Of a stretch of 64,000 nt of DNA, positions 46,067 to 56,759 are shown in pieces. Under the pieces are notes generated by a model. The model searched no databases, was not told the origin of the DNA, and was given only the letters and a program-made list of their open reading frames with translations. Both the position numbers and the translations under genes were made by a program. Within the stretch, counting starts at the first letter, position 1; every line of letters starts with the position of its first letter. Origin of the DNA: Fragilariopsis cylindrus CCMP1102 (lineage: Eukaryota; Bacillariophyta; Bacillariophyceae; Bacillariales; Bacillariaceae); NCBI GenBank assembly GCA_900095095.1, contig FMBT01000314.1:62001-126000 (forward strand). The letters are read 5' to 3'.

Positions 46067-47138
46067 TTGTCACAGCTACTGCTTCTGATGCATGCATGTG
46101 TGTGTGTGTGTCTGAGAGAGAGAGAGAGAAGAGAGTGTCTGAGAAAGGGAGGGAGAGAGAGAGAGAGAGAGAGAGAGAAAGTTCTCTAGGCAGAATAATA
46201 AGTAAGTATTGCAGTCAAATGAGTATTAATAATACATCATCATACATTGAGCAGAGAAGCAAAGCAAAGCAGCAAGACAAAGAAACTCATCCAACTGCGC
46301 TTAGAAAGAAAATAAAACAATAACAACAGCAAAATGCATATTTATACAAACAGATAAAACAAACAAACATATTATTATGAAAGAGTACAGGGAAGGGAAT
46401 GGAGGCATGCAGATAACTAACAAAAGGTACTTGTAAAAACATAGCATCATGATGTAGAGAAGACTTTACCAAAGATTCATTGTTCTACTGGCTCACTAGT
46501 TGCTGTAAAAGAGGAGCAAACTGGATAGCTAGCATCCCCTTATTGAATTTTTGAGAGCGAATTATAGCAACTTTCAATCTAGGTACCTTGCTTGCCTGTA
46601 AATTTTTATATGTACTGTACAGTATGGTCAAGAAGAAAGTAGATAAATGTTCTCTCAAATCATTGTTATACGAGTTGACTACTCCTGTGAAAAGAAGCAA
46701 AGCAAAGTCTACAGCAGAAGAGCATTCCTTTTATTTCATTTCAGAGAGCGCAGTAGTTTCTAACAATATCACAACCCTATATCTACCGTATATGCATGAT
46801 AATAATTTGTATGTAAACAAAAAATCAATACATAATAGCTACAAGATTTTGTTATATAAAAGAATTACAAAAGTAAGTAATGTACAGTATATTATAGAAT
46901 ATTATTATAAACAAGGTGCTGTGTGATTTTCTTCTCTATTATATATTAAAAATGAAGATGAATGAATTGCCTTTATATTATTTCATATCATCATCTTCTT
47001 CTTCTCTGAGTAGTATAGGCTACAAGGTATTACTGTAGTAGTATTAGTAGCACGTCTTAAATACTACCCGATTCACTTGATCCGTTTCCATTCCGTATAC
47101 AAATCGATGATGATGATGATGACGATGTTTGTTGACGA
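46067..47138. other. Intergenic region right of the transposon, no gene seen
   Basis: GT and GA microsatellites (46096-46180) near the insertion site, then AT-rich sequence with short frames only. TGATGATGATGATGA lies just before the next gene's stop codon. Confidence 0.55.
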
Positions 47139-47726
47139 TCATATTTTATCGACCTTACTAAAATTTCCACCACCTAAATTTTTACGTAAATTATCCAGAT
47201 CTTGTTGAATATATTCTGTAGTCGATTTCTTTGTTTGTGCTTTCATCATCCCTGATAAGATTGAGGAAAATTTCCTTTTCTTTTTCTTCTTTTTCTTTTT
47301 AATAACAGAAATAGATTTCTTCGTCTTCTTGAGAATCGATGTTGTGGTAGTATTCTTTAACTTGATACTACTGGTATGAGAAGAAGAAGCAGGGATTAAT
47401 GATGATGATGATTCGGAAGCTGTTGGAGTCTTTGCGGTTGCGATACCAACAACATCCTGTTGTTCAATGACCGAAGGAAGTGGTCTCTTCTTTGTTGTAG
47501 TAGTAGTATTAGTAGTAGTAGATGTTGTAGAAACCATAGATGATGACGGCGTAACCGAGTTAACAGCCGCCGAAGACAACTTAATCGCAGGGACAGTCAT
47601 AACAGTAGGCAGTTTTGAATCCGTCTTCTTTGCTGATGTTACGATTGTCGGTATTTCTTTCGTTACAATTGTATCATCAACAGGAAGAGAAGCGGCAGCT
47701 TGTGGTTGATTCGAAGAAGAATTCAT
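47139..47726 (-). CDS. Lys-rich hypothetical protein with conserved-looking C-terminal box
   Basis: 195 residues from ATG. The N-terminal 110 residues are Ser/Thr/Val low-complexity. They are followed by KLKNTTTTSILKKTKKS, a Lys9 block in KKKKKKKKKRKFSSILSGMM, and a C-terminus with IQQDLDNLRKNLGGGNFSKV. The Lys block suggests nuclear or nucleolar location. The C-terminal box reads like a conserved short motif rather than random sequence, but I cannot name its family. A TAGTCAG heptamer repeat lies just upstream of the start. Confidence 0.6.
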   Translation of the reverse strand: MNSSSNQPQAAASLPVDDTIVTKEIPTIVTSAKKTDSKLPTVMTVPAIKLSSAAVNSVTPSSSMVSTTSTTTNTTTTTKKRPLPSVIEQQDVVGIATAKTPTASESSSSLIPASSSHTSSIKLKNTTTTSILKKTKKSISVIKKKKKKKKRKFSSILSGMMKAQTKKSTTEYIQQDLDNLRKNLGGGNFSKVDKI

Positions 47727-49022
47727 CTTTGTGTAGTTAGTAGTCAGTAGTCAGTAGTCAGTAGTCAGTAGTCAGTAGTCGTTGTGAGTGTGATGTGTGG
47801 TGTGGAATATGTTTTTTATGAGTTTTCAATTGTGAAGAATAAGATAAGAAGGGTACTGTATTATATTTTATCTTATTTTATTTTATCAGTAAAGGTATTT
47901 TGAATGGTTTGTCAGTTGATTGTAGAGAATTGTGTCAGGAGTGCGTTTGATAGTACACAGTGTTCTCTTTTCTTTATGAATGCTTCTTTGCTTGATTGAT
48001 GATTCTTTTTCTTGTGTGTAAATGGGATTCAACACGGTTGATTGTGTTTGCGTGTAACTTGTTTCTTTGTACAGTATTTGAAAAACGAACGAGCGAACGA
48101 TGATATATTATATATGGTAATAACGGTATGTGAAATGACAACGGAAGAACGATTGCACGAATGGACCGGGGACGTACCGTAGCACGAGAGGTTGTGTACA
48201 GAAAAAGAGCGACGTGGTGTGTTACAAGTGCATTCCAGTCACAAATGAGGAGAAGATGTGTTACGTTGTGGATGATGTGCACTAACGTATTTAGTGTTCT
48301 TCACTGAAGAAAAAAGCTCGTGCATGATGCATACTTTTTTAGTTTCGGTACACGTTTGGATAAAGGCATATATCTTATGATCGTAAGAGCCTCAACATTG
48401 GTACACGTTTGGCATGAGCGCATAAATATTGAATCGTGTAAATGAAAATTTATGTGAGGTTATCAATTGATACTTTTGTTGCTATTTTCGGAATAACATT
48501 CCAAAATTCCAACATTCCAACATTTTCTTTTTCATTTTACAGTAAAGATTCATATACCCGTATGTACTGTACGACATACTTTACCGTAGAAACGCTATTA
48601 AATTCTCCATAAAAAATATTTTAACGTACTGTACTGTACTTACCTGTGCTAACTTACCGGTTTCGGCGAAGTGAAACGACAATAATATCTTTTGGCCAAA
48701 CGTGCTTACTGTACCTACCTCCTCCCACAGTAGAGAGGTACAGTACTTACTAGAAGTACGTCAGTTTATATGAAAGCAAAAAAGGTTCCTCTAAAGAAAA
48801 AGCAGAACCGAACCGAATAAATCACTGACACCTCTATTATGAGCGACGAAAAGCAGACGAACCGAATATAATAGATAAATCGATAAATCACTAGGCCTGG
48901 CTGACACGAGCTGTTCTTCTTGCATGAGCAATCAATGAGTAAGTGGCTGTGTATGATATTTTTCTTCCTTTGTTGACATCATCACATACATACGCAGTAC
49001 ATGATCGAGAATAATAATTAGT
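47727..49022. promoter_or_regulatory. Divergent promoter region between Lys-rich gene and cyanase
   Basis: No gene seen. TAGTCAG is tandemly repeated nearly six times at 47741-47780. ACGTTTGG-(C/A)...CAT phrases (GGTACACGTTTGG at 48349 and 48401) are repeated, and GTACTGTAC-type palindromes cluster at 48566-48750. Confidence 0.5.
47741..47780. repeat. Heptamer tandem repeat TAGTCAG, about 5.7 copies
   Basis: Exact head-to-tail copies starting 15 bp upstream of the Lys-rich gene's start codon, probably in its 5' UTR. Confidence 0.95.
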
Positions 49023-49778
49023 ATGTTTGGTGGTCTACTTATTAGAGGAGTACGACAACAAGGACGATCCATCGTCCCCGCGGCGGTCACGACGACCGCT
49101 GTATCAAGATCGAAGAAGATCCTTTTGCTTGATTCTGCTGCTGCTGCTGTTGCTACTAATAGTACTCCGAATAATCCATCATTATCATTATCATCAAACT
49201 CATTACGATACTATTCAAGTATTAATACAACGATGATTGCGGAACGTGTCGAACGTATGTTGTTGAGAAAAGCAAAGTCCAAATTAAGCTATGATGATAT
49301 AGCCAAAAAACTGGGTGTTACTAATACATATGCAGCACAATTATTTTTAGGACAAGCAAAATTAACATCCTCTACTGCTGAAAAATTGAGAGAGGTATTA
49401 CCAAATCTACAATATGAGGATGATGATGATTTTGATGATACACTTCATGGACATCTACTAGATTTAACATATGATGATGATATACAATCAATGCAAGAAG
49501 ATTTTCCCATGAGAACATTTGATAATGAATTATTAAAAGAACCAAATGTATACAGAACGTATGAAGCATTAATGCATAATGGTGAAGCAATTAAAACAAT
49601 TATTAATGAACAATGTGGGGATGGTATTATGTCTGCTATTGATTTTTATTGTGATGTTGGTACAACCACTGGAACAATTCATGGTGAAAAACGTGTGGTG
49701 ATTACATTCAAAGGTAAATTTTTACCCTTTATTGAACAATCTTTGAATGAGAATGGTGCAAAAAGTCCCAGAGATTGA
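49023..49778 (+). CDS. cynS: Cyanate hydratase (cyanase) with N-terminal presequence
   Basis: 251 residues from ATG. The C-terminal 180 residues are a full cyanase. The helix-turn-helix-like N-domain (KLSYDDIAKKLGVTNTYAAQ, LFLGQAKLTSSTAEKL) is followed by the catalytic domain with NVYRTYEALMHNGEAIK and CGDGIMSAIDFYCDV. The active-site Arg, Glu and Ser fall at 178, 181 and 204, with the same spacing (3 and 23) as Arg96, Glu99 and Ser122 of the bacterial enzyme. Cyanase converts cyanate and bicarbonate to ammonia and CO2. The first 70 residues (MFGGLLIRGVRQQGRSIVPA ... SLRYYSS) are basic and hydroxylated, lack acidic residues before the core and read like a mitochondrial targeting presequence. 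The target organelle is an inference. Confidence 0.95.
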   Translation: MFGGLLIRGVRQQGRSIVPAAVTTTAVSRSKKILLLDSAAAAVATNSTPNNPSLSLSSNSLRYYSSINTTMIAERVERMLLRKAKSKLSYDDIAKKLGVTNTYAAQLFLGQAKLTSSTAEKLREVLPNLQYEDDDDFDDTLHGHLLDLTYDDDIQSMQEDFPMRTFDNELLKEPNVYRTYEALMHNGEAIKTIINEQCGDGIMSAIDFYCDVGTTTGTIHGEKRVVITFKGKFLPFIEQSLNENGAKSPRD

Positions 49779-50173
49779 ATATGAAATGAAAATGAACTCG
49801 TTGGCTTTGTCCTTTGTGTAAAGAAATGTGGTACTTTGGACGAGATCACCCAAAATCTGAAAGAACATCAATGACAGATTGAGAGATCAGTAGAAGCAAA
49901 GGAAAACGATACTTTCCATGCTTCTGGTGAATTATACACGACTGAAAATTCTTAGCTTCTGTCCGTGATTAAGTCTTGATACGTTTCCTTTTACGGGACT
50001 GGATATTTTTCAATCCTGCGTCTGTCCGTGATTAAGTCTTTATACGTTTCCTTCTAGTACTGTAGTATATCATTTCTTAGTCAATCTTTATCGACAATCT
50101 CTTAGCATTATTAATTCGTCATCTTACTTAACTTTATATAACTTGCTTCTTACCACCGATAATTATTATCTAG
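49779..50173. repeat. Short intergenic region with a 33-bp direct repeat
   Basis: TCTGTCCGTGATTAAGTCTT then (G/T)ATACGTTTCCTT-type sequence occurs at 49958-49990 and 50021-50053, with one mismatch and a 63-bp period. No gene seen. Confidence 0.8.
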
Positions 50174-50401
50174 CTTGTTCCATGGTATGGGCGTTTAGTA
50201 TACGATGGATGTTTGCAATCAAGACTTGACTTGATGCCATTTGCTGCACCCGACGATTTGCCAACAACTTTACGTGAAGCTGTATCCCTGGCAGAACGTG
50301 AAGGTCTTGTTGATCAATGGTCTGATGCAGCTAGAAGAAATAGAACTTTAAAACTACTTTTATTTAAAATAGGAAGCCAAAAGAAAAATACGATTTACTA
50401 A
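50174..50401 (+). pseudogene. Orphan exon-like coding fragment
   Basis: The frame is open from a plausible acceptor (TATTATCTAG, ending 50173) to TAA. It reads LVPWYGRLVYDGCLQSRLDL, then a segment with PDDLPTTLREAVSLAEREGL and VDQWSDAARRNRTLKLLLFK. The composition is balanced and lacks the local low-complexity bias, so it looks like real coding sequence. No upstream exon with a start could be found in the 395 bp after cyanase. It may be the last exon of an undetected gene or a gene remnant. I do not recognise the family. It is tail-to-tail with the GPCR gene, 140 bp away. Confidence 0.4.
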
Positions 50402-50541
50402 CAACCCGATCGATCGTTAGTACTATACAAATTAAAGGGCATAAAACAAAAGCTGCAGCTTATTAAGTAGGTATCATTACTGTTATGTGTGGGTTATATT
50501 TATATATAGGATATATATCCTAGAATATTCGTATCTCGCGA

Positions 50542-53500
50542 TCAATCACTTGTATCATTGTCGATACTCTTCAAACTATACAACCCCTCTACGTGAAGTG
50601 AACAATCATCGTCTTCTTCTTCTTCTCCTCCAATTTTGCCATCATCGTTATCTTCTATTGTACCATCGTATTCAAATTCAATTGTTCCTTCTTCTACAAG
50701 TATTGATCCTTCTACTGATCTTTCTAGAAACGATGCACGTCTTCTAGCAGGATCTAATTCCATGGTGAAGTCGGTATCAACTGATCGATATGATTCACGG
50801 CTTTTAGCAATAGGAGCTGAATCCTTGGTGATGCTGCTCTCCATTGATACTCTCGAACAACCCGATCCTCTTCTTGTTGCGGCCTCTAGAAACGATGCAC
50901 GTCTTCTAGCAGGATCTAATTCTCGATATGATGCACGTCTTTTAGCAATAGGAGGAGCTGAATCCGTGGTGATGCTGCTCTCCATTGATATTCTCGAACC
51001 AGTCGATCCTCTTCTTGTTGCGGCCTCAAATTGTCTTGCTCTTATTTCCCATTCTTTCGTCTCCCTAGCATGGTCGATTCGGATTATCTCTACAGTAGAA
51101 AGAGGCCGACCCACTTGATTTGCTCTTGTATCACGCTCAGAGTAATAGGAAATACTTCTAGTCGAATCCTGAAAGTCCTCCTGTGGTTTCATTGCATCCA
51201 AAAGCTTTGGAACAAAGTAAACACATACAGTGACTATGACATCGGCACTCAAAAGATAACTTGCGATTGCGTTAGCAATATTTGTGGTAAGGAATGATCC
51301 AAAACTCCAAATTATTGTTCGTATCACAAGGAATAGAAATTGTGAATATACAACAAAACCAAGCCGGATTGATTCATTGAATTCTTGTCGTACCTTCCGA
51401 CTTTGAAAGGCAAGAACTGTTGCAGCCATAAGAAGCAAGAACTGGTATATGTACACAATAACTAACCATACGGAGGACTCGCTAGAACAGGAAAGATTAA
51501 CTTCAATAACCTGACCACCGTCTTCATTAAGTTCATCTGTAAGTTCCTTGTTGGTTTGTCTTGTTGAAGGATCAATGATAGTCCATATGAGAAGATAAAG
51601 AGCCACCAAACTAATGATGATACCGACAGTCATATGAAGTTTCTTGGCTTCGATCTTAACACGTTTAAATTTGATTGCATTTTGAAATAATGTATTAATT
51701 GCAGCAACCTTCACAATAAGTGGAACAAGTTCAAAAGAATACCCCAACACGAGAAACCATTCTCGTGCCATACATGTACCTTCCGATGGTGTTGTTGAAA
51801 ATAGGATTGCACTTATACATACTAACAATAAACCAGATAGAACATAGATTAAAAAAGTTGGCTGAGCATATAGCATAACCTTCCTCTTACGGTATTTGTA
51901 TGTTAATGTTGATGCTGTTGCTACAACAAGAACACAAAAACCCGCAATGATGGCTGCTACAAATAGTATCGGTCGGTCGTATTGTTCAACATGGATGGAT
52001 CGTGGATACGATTCTGGTATAAATCGTTGCAATGCATCAATATTTTCACCTACCCATTCACAAACAGCACTTCGTGGATCATAATTCCATCGATCTACAT
52101 CACGTTCATACCATTCACGAAACATTTGTTCTAACCACAAATCTTTAACTTGTATATTTTTGATTGTATCATATGCAGGTGAACGTGTTGTTATATCAAT
52201 ACCTTCATAGTAATATTGTTTATACATATTTGATACAATAAGTTTTTGATATGAATGTGCCTCAGCATCACACGAGCCTTCTTCTTGACCGATATGCTTG
52301 TTTGGATCTGCAGAACATCGTTGTTCTTCTGTGACACGTGATTCAACACAAGATTCTGTTGCAGGTGGTAATAATACACGTTGCATTTCAGAATCAGTTC
52401 CTAAATATTCACGCATTAATGCATCAGGTGTAAACCAATAAAATAATACATTACTTTTTGTATAGTTAGCTGCATTATATATTTCTACCATACGTCCATA
52501 TGCATATCCACCACCCGCTATTTTTTAGATTTTGTGTTTACAAAAGAAAAGAAAAAGTAACGTGAGATATTATTGCATACGAAAACAACGAGGTCATACA
52601 CACACGTACAGTAGTTGCGTAATAGAAAAAGAAATTATATAGATATACATATCATGATAAAAACTTACGATCATCTGGACCACTACCTTTCACAGGTATA
52701 TTATTGTAGTATGCTTGTGGTATTGCAAATGTTGACCAATCACACTGTACATTAGATAAATGTCCTGTACACATTGTAGGATTTTTTGTACAATTATTTT
52801 CAATTGTTGCACTAAAATGACCATGATAGACATCTCTTACAAAATATGAATCCCCTTCATCTGAATTTGAATCATCGTCATCGTTATTAAACGACAAAGG
52901 TGGACGACCTGATATAATTAATCGTCCATCATTATCATAATAGGGTGTTGTACAATTATCTTTTGATATATAATTACAAAAATATTGGAAAGTTTGTGGT
53001 CTTAAAAATGTTTCAGCCATTATACGTCGATTCTCTAATTCATCTAAACCAGCATTTATACCAAAATGACTTAACAGTAATGGATTTGATTTAGCAGTAA
53101 ATTTTGGTATATACCAGGAATATTTAGCAACACCACCTAAATAAGGTAGATAAAGAAAGAAGCAAAGCAACGTATTAGCAAAAGTATTAGCATCAAATGG
53201 TCACAAACGACCGCTTCGCTTCCACATGTACATTATACATATCCTCCTTCTCTTCTCTCCTCTCCTTAACTGAACCCAATCACCGAAGCAGCAGCAGCAG
53301 CAGGAGGTAGAACAAAATCGAGTTACAACAAATGATGAATGCTAGACAGCTAGACAGCTAAAGCAATGCCTGATCCTGCAGAGCTACAGCTATACAGCTA
53401 TACAGCACGGCATCAATCGGTTGTAACGTAAACGTACAGTGTGCCATACAACGTTAAATATGAAACGTACCTGATCCAATCGATGGTTCAATTAAATTTT

Positions 53501-54647
53501 GTGTTTCATACATCAATATATTATCATTTTGTCCATTCCAGGCTTCTGGCATAATATGTGCACAGGATTTATATGTCTCATTATTTTGGAAACGTTGTTT
53601 TTGATATGTTATACAATCACCATTATTATCTTTTGCATTTTGTAATGCATCATAGTCCTGTTATATTGTTTATTGACGAAATGAGGGGGGGGGGGGGGGT
53701 AGTTAAGAACATCAAGTGTCAAGGCATCGAACAAAACAATAACATTTCAATAGAACAATAATATAAAAATATATAATACTTACATAACTACCTTTACTAT
53801 ATGTAAATCTTAACTCGGGATCATAAAAATTAAATGATGCACCCATAGAAGGATCGAATGATGTTTCAAGTGTGGTGGGTACATCAATTAATTCTGATAA
53901 GATAATTTGCATGATCCAGGATGAAAACATTGCGGATTCCCAATTTTGACTTAAGATACGTACTTCCTGATAATGAAATGGACTTGGTCTACAAAATAAT
54001 GGATTATTCTCATTATTATCGTCGTCAGTTAAAAGAGTTAAGTCATCCTCTGAATTACATGTACGGAATTTATCATTATCATGATCATTTATATATTCGT
54101 AGTGTGGTACTGACATATGATTTTGCTGCCATGGTGCTGTAAGTTTTCTACGTATTTTTTGATGCCATGTAAGTTGCTGTTGCTGCTCACGTGTAGTACT
54201 AGCAGTAGTGCGTAATTTACGTGTATTTGTAGTGAATAATTTACGTTGTTTATTGTTATCATGATTTGTAGAATTAGTAGTATTAAAATAATTCGGTAAT
54301 ACTTGACGTAAACAACCTTTATGGAATGGATTGGAACATATTCCATTGGTCGTACAATAGGATCCAATTCGATATTTTTCTTCACATAATGTATCACCTA
54401 ATTCAGGATCATTCTGTGTACATTCTATTGTAGCTGATACCAACACTAAGGGCTGTAGTACAAGAAGCAGAAGAATACTGCTAATAAAGCTTATTATTTT
54501 TTGATTCCTTGTAGCAGAAAAAAGTTGTAGAAGAGTATTCGTGGGTCGTCGCACTACCGCCACTACTGTAGTTCTTGTGGATGATGCTGTTGTCTTAATT
54601 GTTGTTGAAGCCGACATCAGGATCCACCGACTGTTATGACGCGTCAT
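50542..54647 (-). CDS. Class C GPCR with substrate-binding-protein-like ectodomain, four exons
   Basis: Exons 54647-53784, 53657-53471, 53136-52669 and 52517-50542 join with matching phases to 1164 residues. A signal/anchor segment lies at about 45-70 (ISFISSILLLLVLQPLVLVS), then a Cys-rich patch (CTQNDPELGDTLC ... CTTNGIC). The ectodomain (about 215-680) has VRILSQNWESAMFSSWIMQI, HIMPEAWNGQND, SWYIPKFTA and VLFYWFTPDAL. These resemble glycine-betaine/OpuAC-type binding proteins rather than the animal Venus-flytrap. Residues about 686-955 form seven helices of the 7tm_3 class: the conserved Cys in TCMAREWFLVLGYSFEL, and FQSRKVRQEFNESIRLGF, which is GABA-B-like. The tail carries repeated RRxS sites. 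It presumably senses a small molecule outside the cell and signals through G proteins. The ligand is unknown, and the ectodomain family is moderately certain. Confidence 0.88.
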
Positions 54648-54754
54648 CTTTCTTCTTTGAATGTCGCCGCGACTTGACGTGACTCTACTGAAGATTGAAA
54701 ACAGAGAGGACTGAAACTGCCAAAAGTTACCGCAACTATTATAACGTGTATAAT

Positions 54755-55140
54755 AGTACAGTACTGAGAGACTGAAGGGACCGATATCGAGACTGAGAGG
54801 GAGACTTAGGTAAAGAAAGGGCGTCAATCGTTGCTACCGCAACTATAATACAATATGCGTGCAGCACTACAGCACAGTACTGATGAGAGACTGAAGAGAC
54901 CGAGAGGATCGAGGACCAGTAATTACTGAAGACTTAAAAGTTACTACTGCAACTACTACCGTGTACATGCAGTGCAGTGCAGTGCAGTGCAGTGCAGTGC
55001 AGAAGTGTTACTGAAGAGACCGAGTGACCGAGAGGACGGAGGAATCGTTGGTACTACAACTACTAGTACAACTTTTTTGTGCAGTGCAGTGCGGTACAGT
55101 ACTGAGAGACTGATAAAGAGACCGAGAGGAGGAGGATCTA
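54755..55140. repeat. Diverged tandem repeat upstream of the GPCR gene, about 4 copies
   Basis: The phrase (CAG)TACTGA.GAGACTGAAG.GACCGAGAGG recurs near 54760, 54880, 55010 and 55100, at 90-130 bp spacing. ACTACNGCAACTACTA-type sequence lies between the earlier copies, and GCAGT is repeated nearly seven times at 54969-55002. It begins about 110 bp upstream of the start codon, so it lies in the promoter or 5' UTR. Confidence 0.75.
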
Positions 55141-56083
55141 TAAGAACTAATTAATTGTTGTGTGGTGTGGTGCGGGGAGTGTGAGCTGTAGCTGTAGGTA
55201 CTTCTAATAGTAGTAAAAAAAGTACTGACAAGTAGTGTAGAGGGTTGGATAAACACAAAAGCGAAAAAAAAACAATAATCGGTTTGTTATTTTTTGTCTA
55301 CTGTTCGCAACCAGAAAAATGGGATTGGCGCATTGATTTTTTGTTTTTCATTGGGCGTTCGTTTATTAATTACGAACATTCCAACTCAACTATCTTCCAC
55401 GTTTCCAATGGCGACATTCTGCGTTTCACACAGGACGATCCATATTATAATGTATGTACTTCTAAATTTTTGTTTGTACTTGTACTAATTGGTAGTACCT
55501 AAGTAGTACGAAATTGTAAATTCTTTTTTTTGTACGGATGACAAGATTTTTATTTAATAACAACACTTCTTTAAGATTGAAGAACTAAATACCGTACTTC
55601 CCGTAAACGGAGACTTACTGACTCATCGGGGGAAAAGAATCAATGTCAATTCTCCTTCTTTGTTTTACTTTATCAATTATCTTCATAGAATTTGATATAT
55701 AATATTAATGAGACGCGGAGATTAAGACAGATTTTTCGTACTACACAACGTGAAGTGTTTGTTTTATAATAATTAATGTACTATCGCTAACTAGATTATT
55801 GCCAGATAAAAATTGATAGTTTTGTAAATTAATTAATTATAAAAACCTTTATCTAACAAAACACTTTTCAACTTCAATGACCGAATTAGTCATTTTTGCT
55901 CAATAATAGAACAAGATAATTATTAATTTTATTCTTTTCAACTAAAACTGTCACTGTTATCACAACTGTCACTCCTAGTGATCGCTCTGTACGAGAAGGA
56001 TCCATTGCCAAATGGGATTGTAATGGGACTAGCATACACTTCTTAGCTGCTAGAATATTCGACTTACTCACAGCATAGTATGC

Positions 56084-56172
56084 AACATACAGGGCATAGC
56101 GCATAGCATAGCATGGCATAGCATAGCATGGCATAGCATAGTGAAGGAAGAGCATAGCATAGCATAGCATAG
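56084..56172. repeat. GCATA pentanucleotide array, interrupted
   Basis: Repeated GCATA/GCATG units with one GTGAAGGAAGA interruption near 56141. Confidence 0.9.
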
Positions 56173-56580
56173 CTTGTAGCTAGCATGTGTTACCAAAACA
56201 AATACAATCATAGAGATAGAGTCACACCATACATCAAGTAGTGTACTGATGCGCATCTGGGATGGCTCAGTTCATACTATTCACACAATAGCAATATGCG
56301 CCGTGCCCAGTTTATTTTAATGTTTCTCTATGCGTGTGGTGTGGTGGTACCATTTATTAAAGAAGAACAGAAGTTGGAAATGCTTCTTTATTCATTTCTT
56401 TAATAACTTCTTCATCAATATGCTATTGTAAACCGGTGTCTATATTTTTTTTCTTAAATTCGTGCTTACAGCCAGGTTCAGTCGTATCACGTACGCAGCA
56501 GTCTAGCTAGACTCAATTTGGATCTTTAAATCCGTTGTAATTATTTTACCAGTTCTTGATTGATTACTTGTACTTACTGA

Positions 56581-56759
56581 ACTACTTCCTCCAGCGAGCG
56601 CTAACTGCAAGATGAGATATTGCTTGGAATCGAACTCATTCAAAGCTTTGTTTTTGTTCTCTTTTTTGTACATTTCGCATTTTGTGGGTAAATTTCAATG
56701 GTTCGACGCGCTTTTATAGTGTGATAACTCCTCAGTTAGCGCTAGCTGGAGGAAGTAGC
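56581..56759. repeat. Fold-back element with 27-bp inverted repeats
   Basis: 56581-56607 (ACTACTTCCTCCAGCGAGCG then CTAACTG) pairs with 56732-56758 with one internal mismatch and one at the outer end; weaker pairing continues outward. The spacer is 124 bp. No coding capacity is seen. Confidence 0.8.

Noticed and set aside
46588-46926. 112-codon plus-strand frame right of the transposon
   Set aside because: Composition follows local AT content, with no motif and no homologous neighbour.
47974-48282. 102-codon minus-strand frame upstream of cyanase
   Set aside because: His/Leu/Arg-rich random-looking product in a divergent promoter region. No support.
54648-54827. N-terminal extension of the GPCR
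   Set aside because: It would start at TTG and consist of promoter-repeat sequence; ATG 54647 is followed by the signal/anchor segment.
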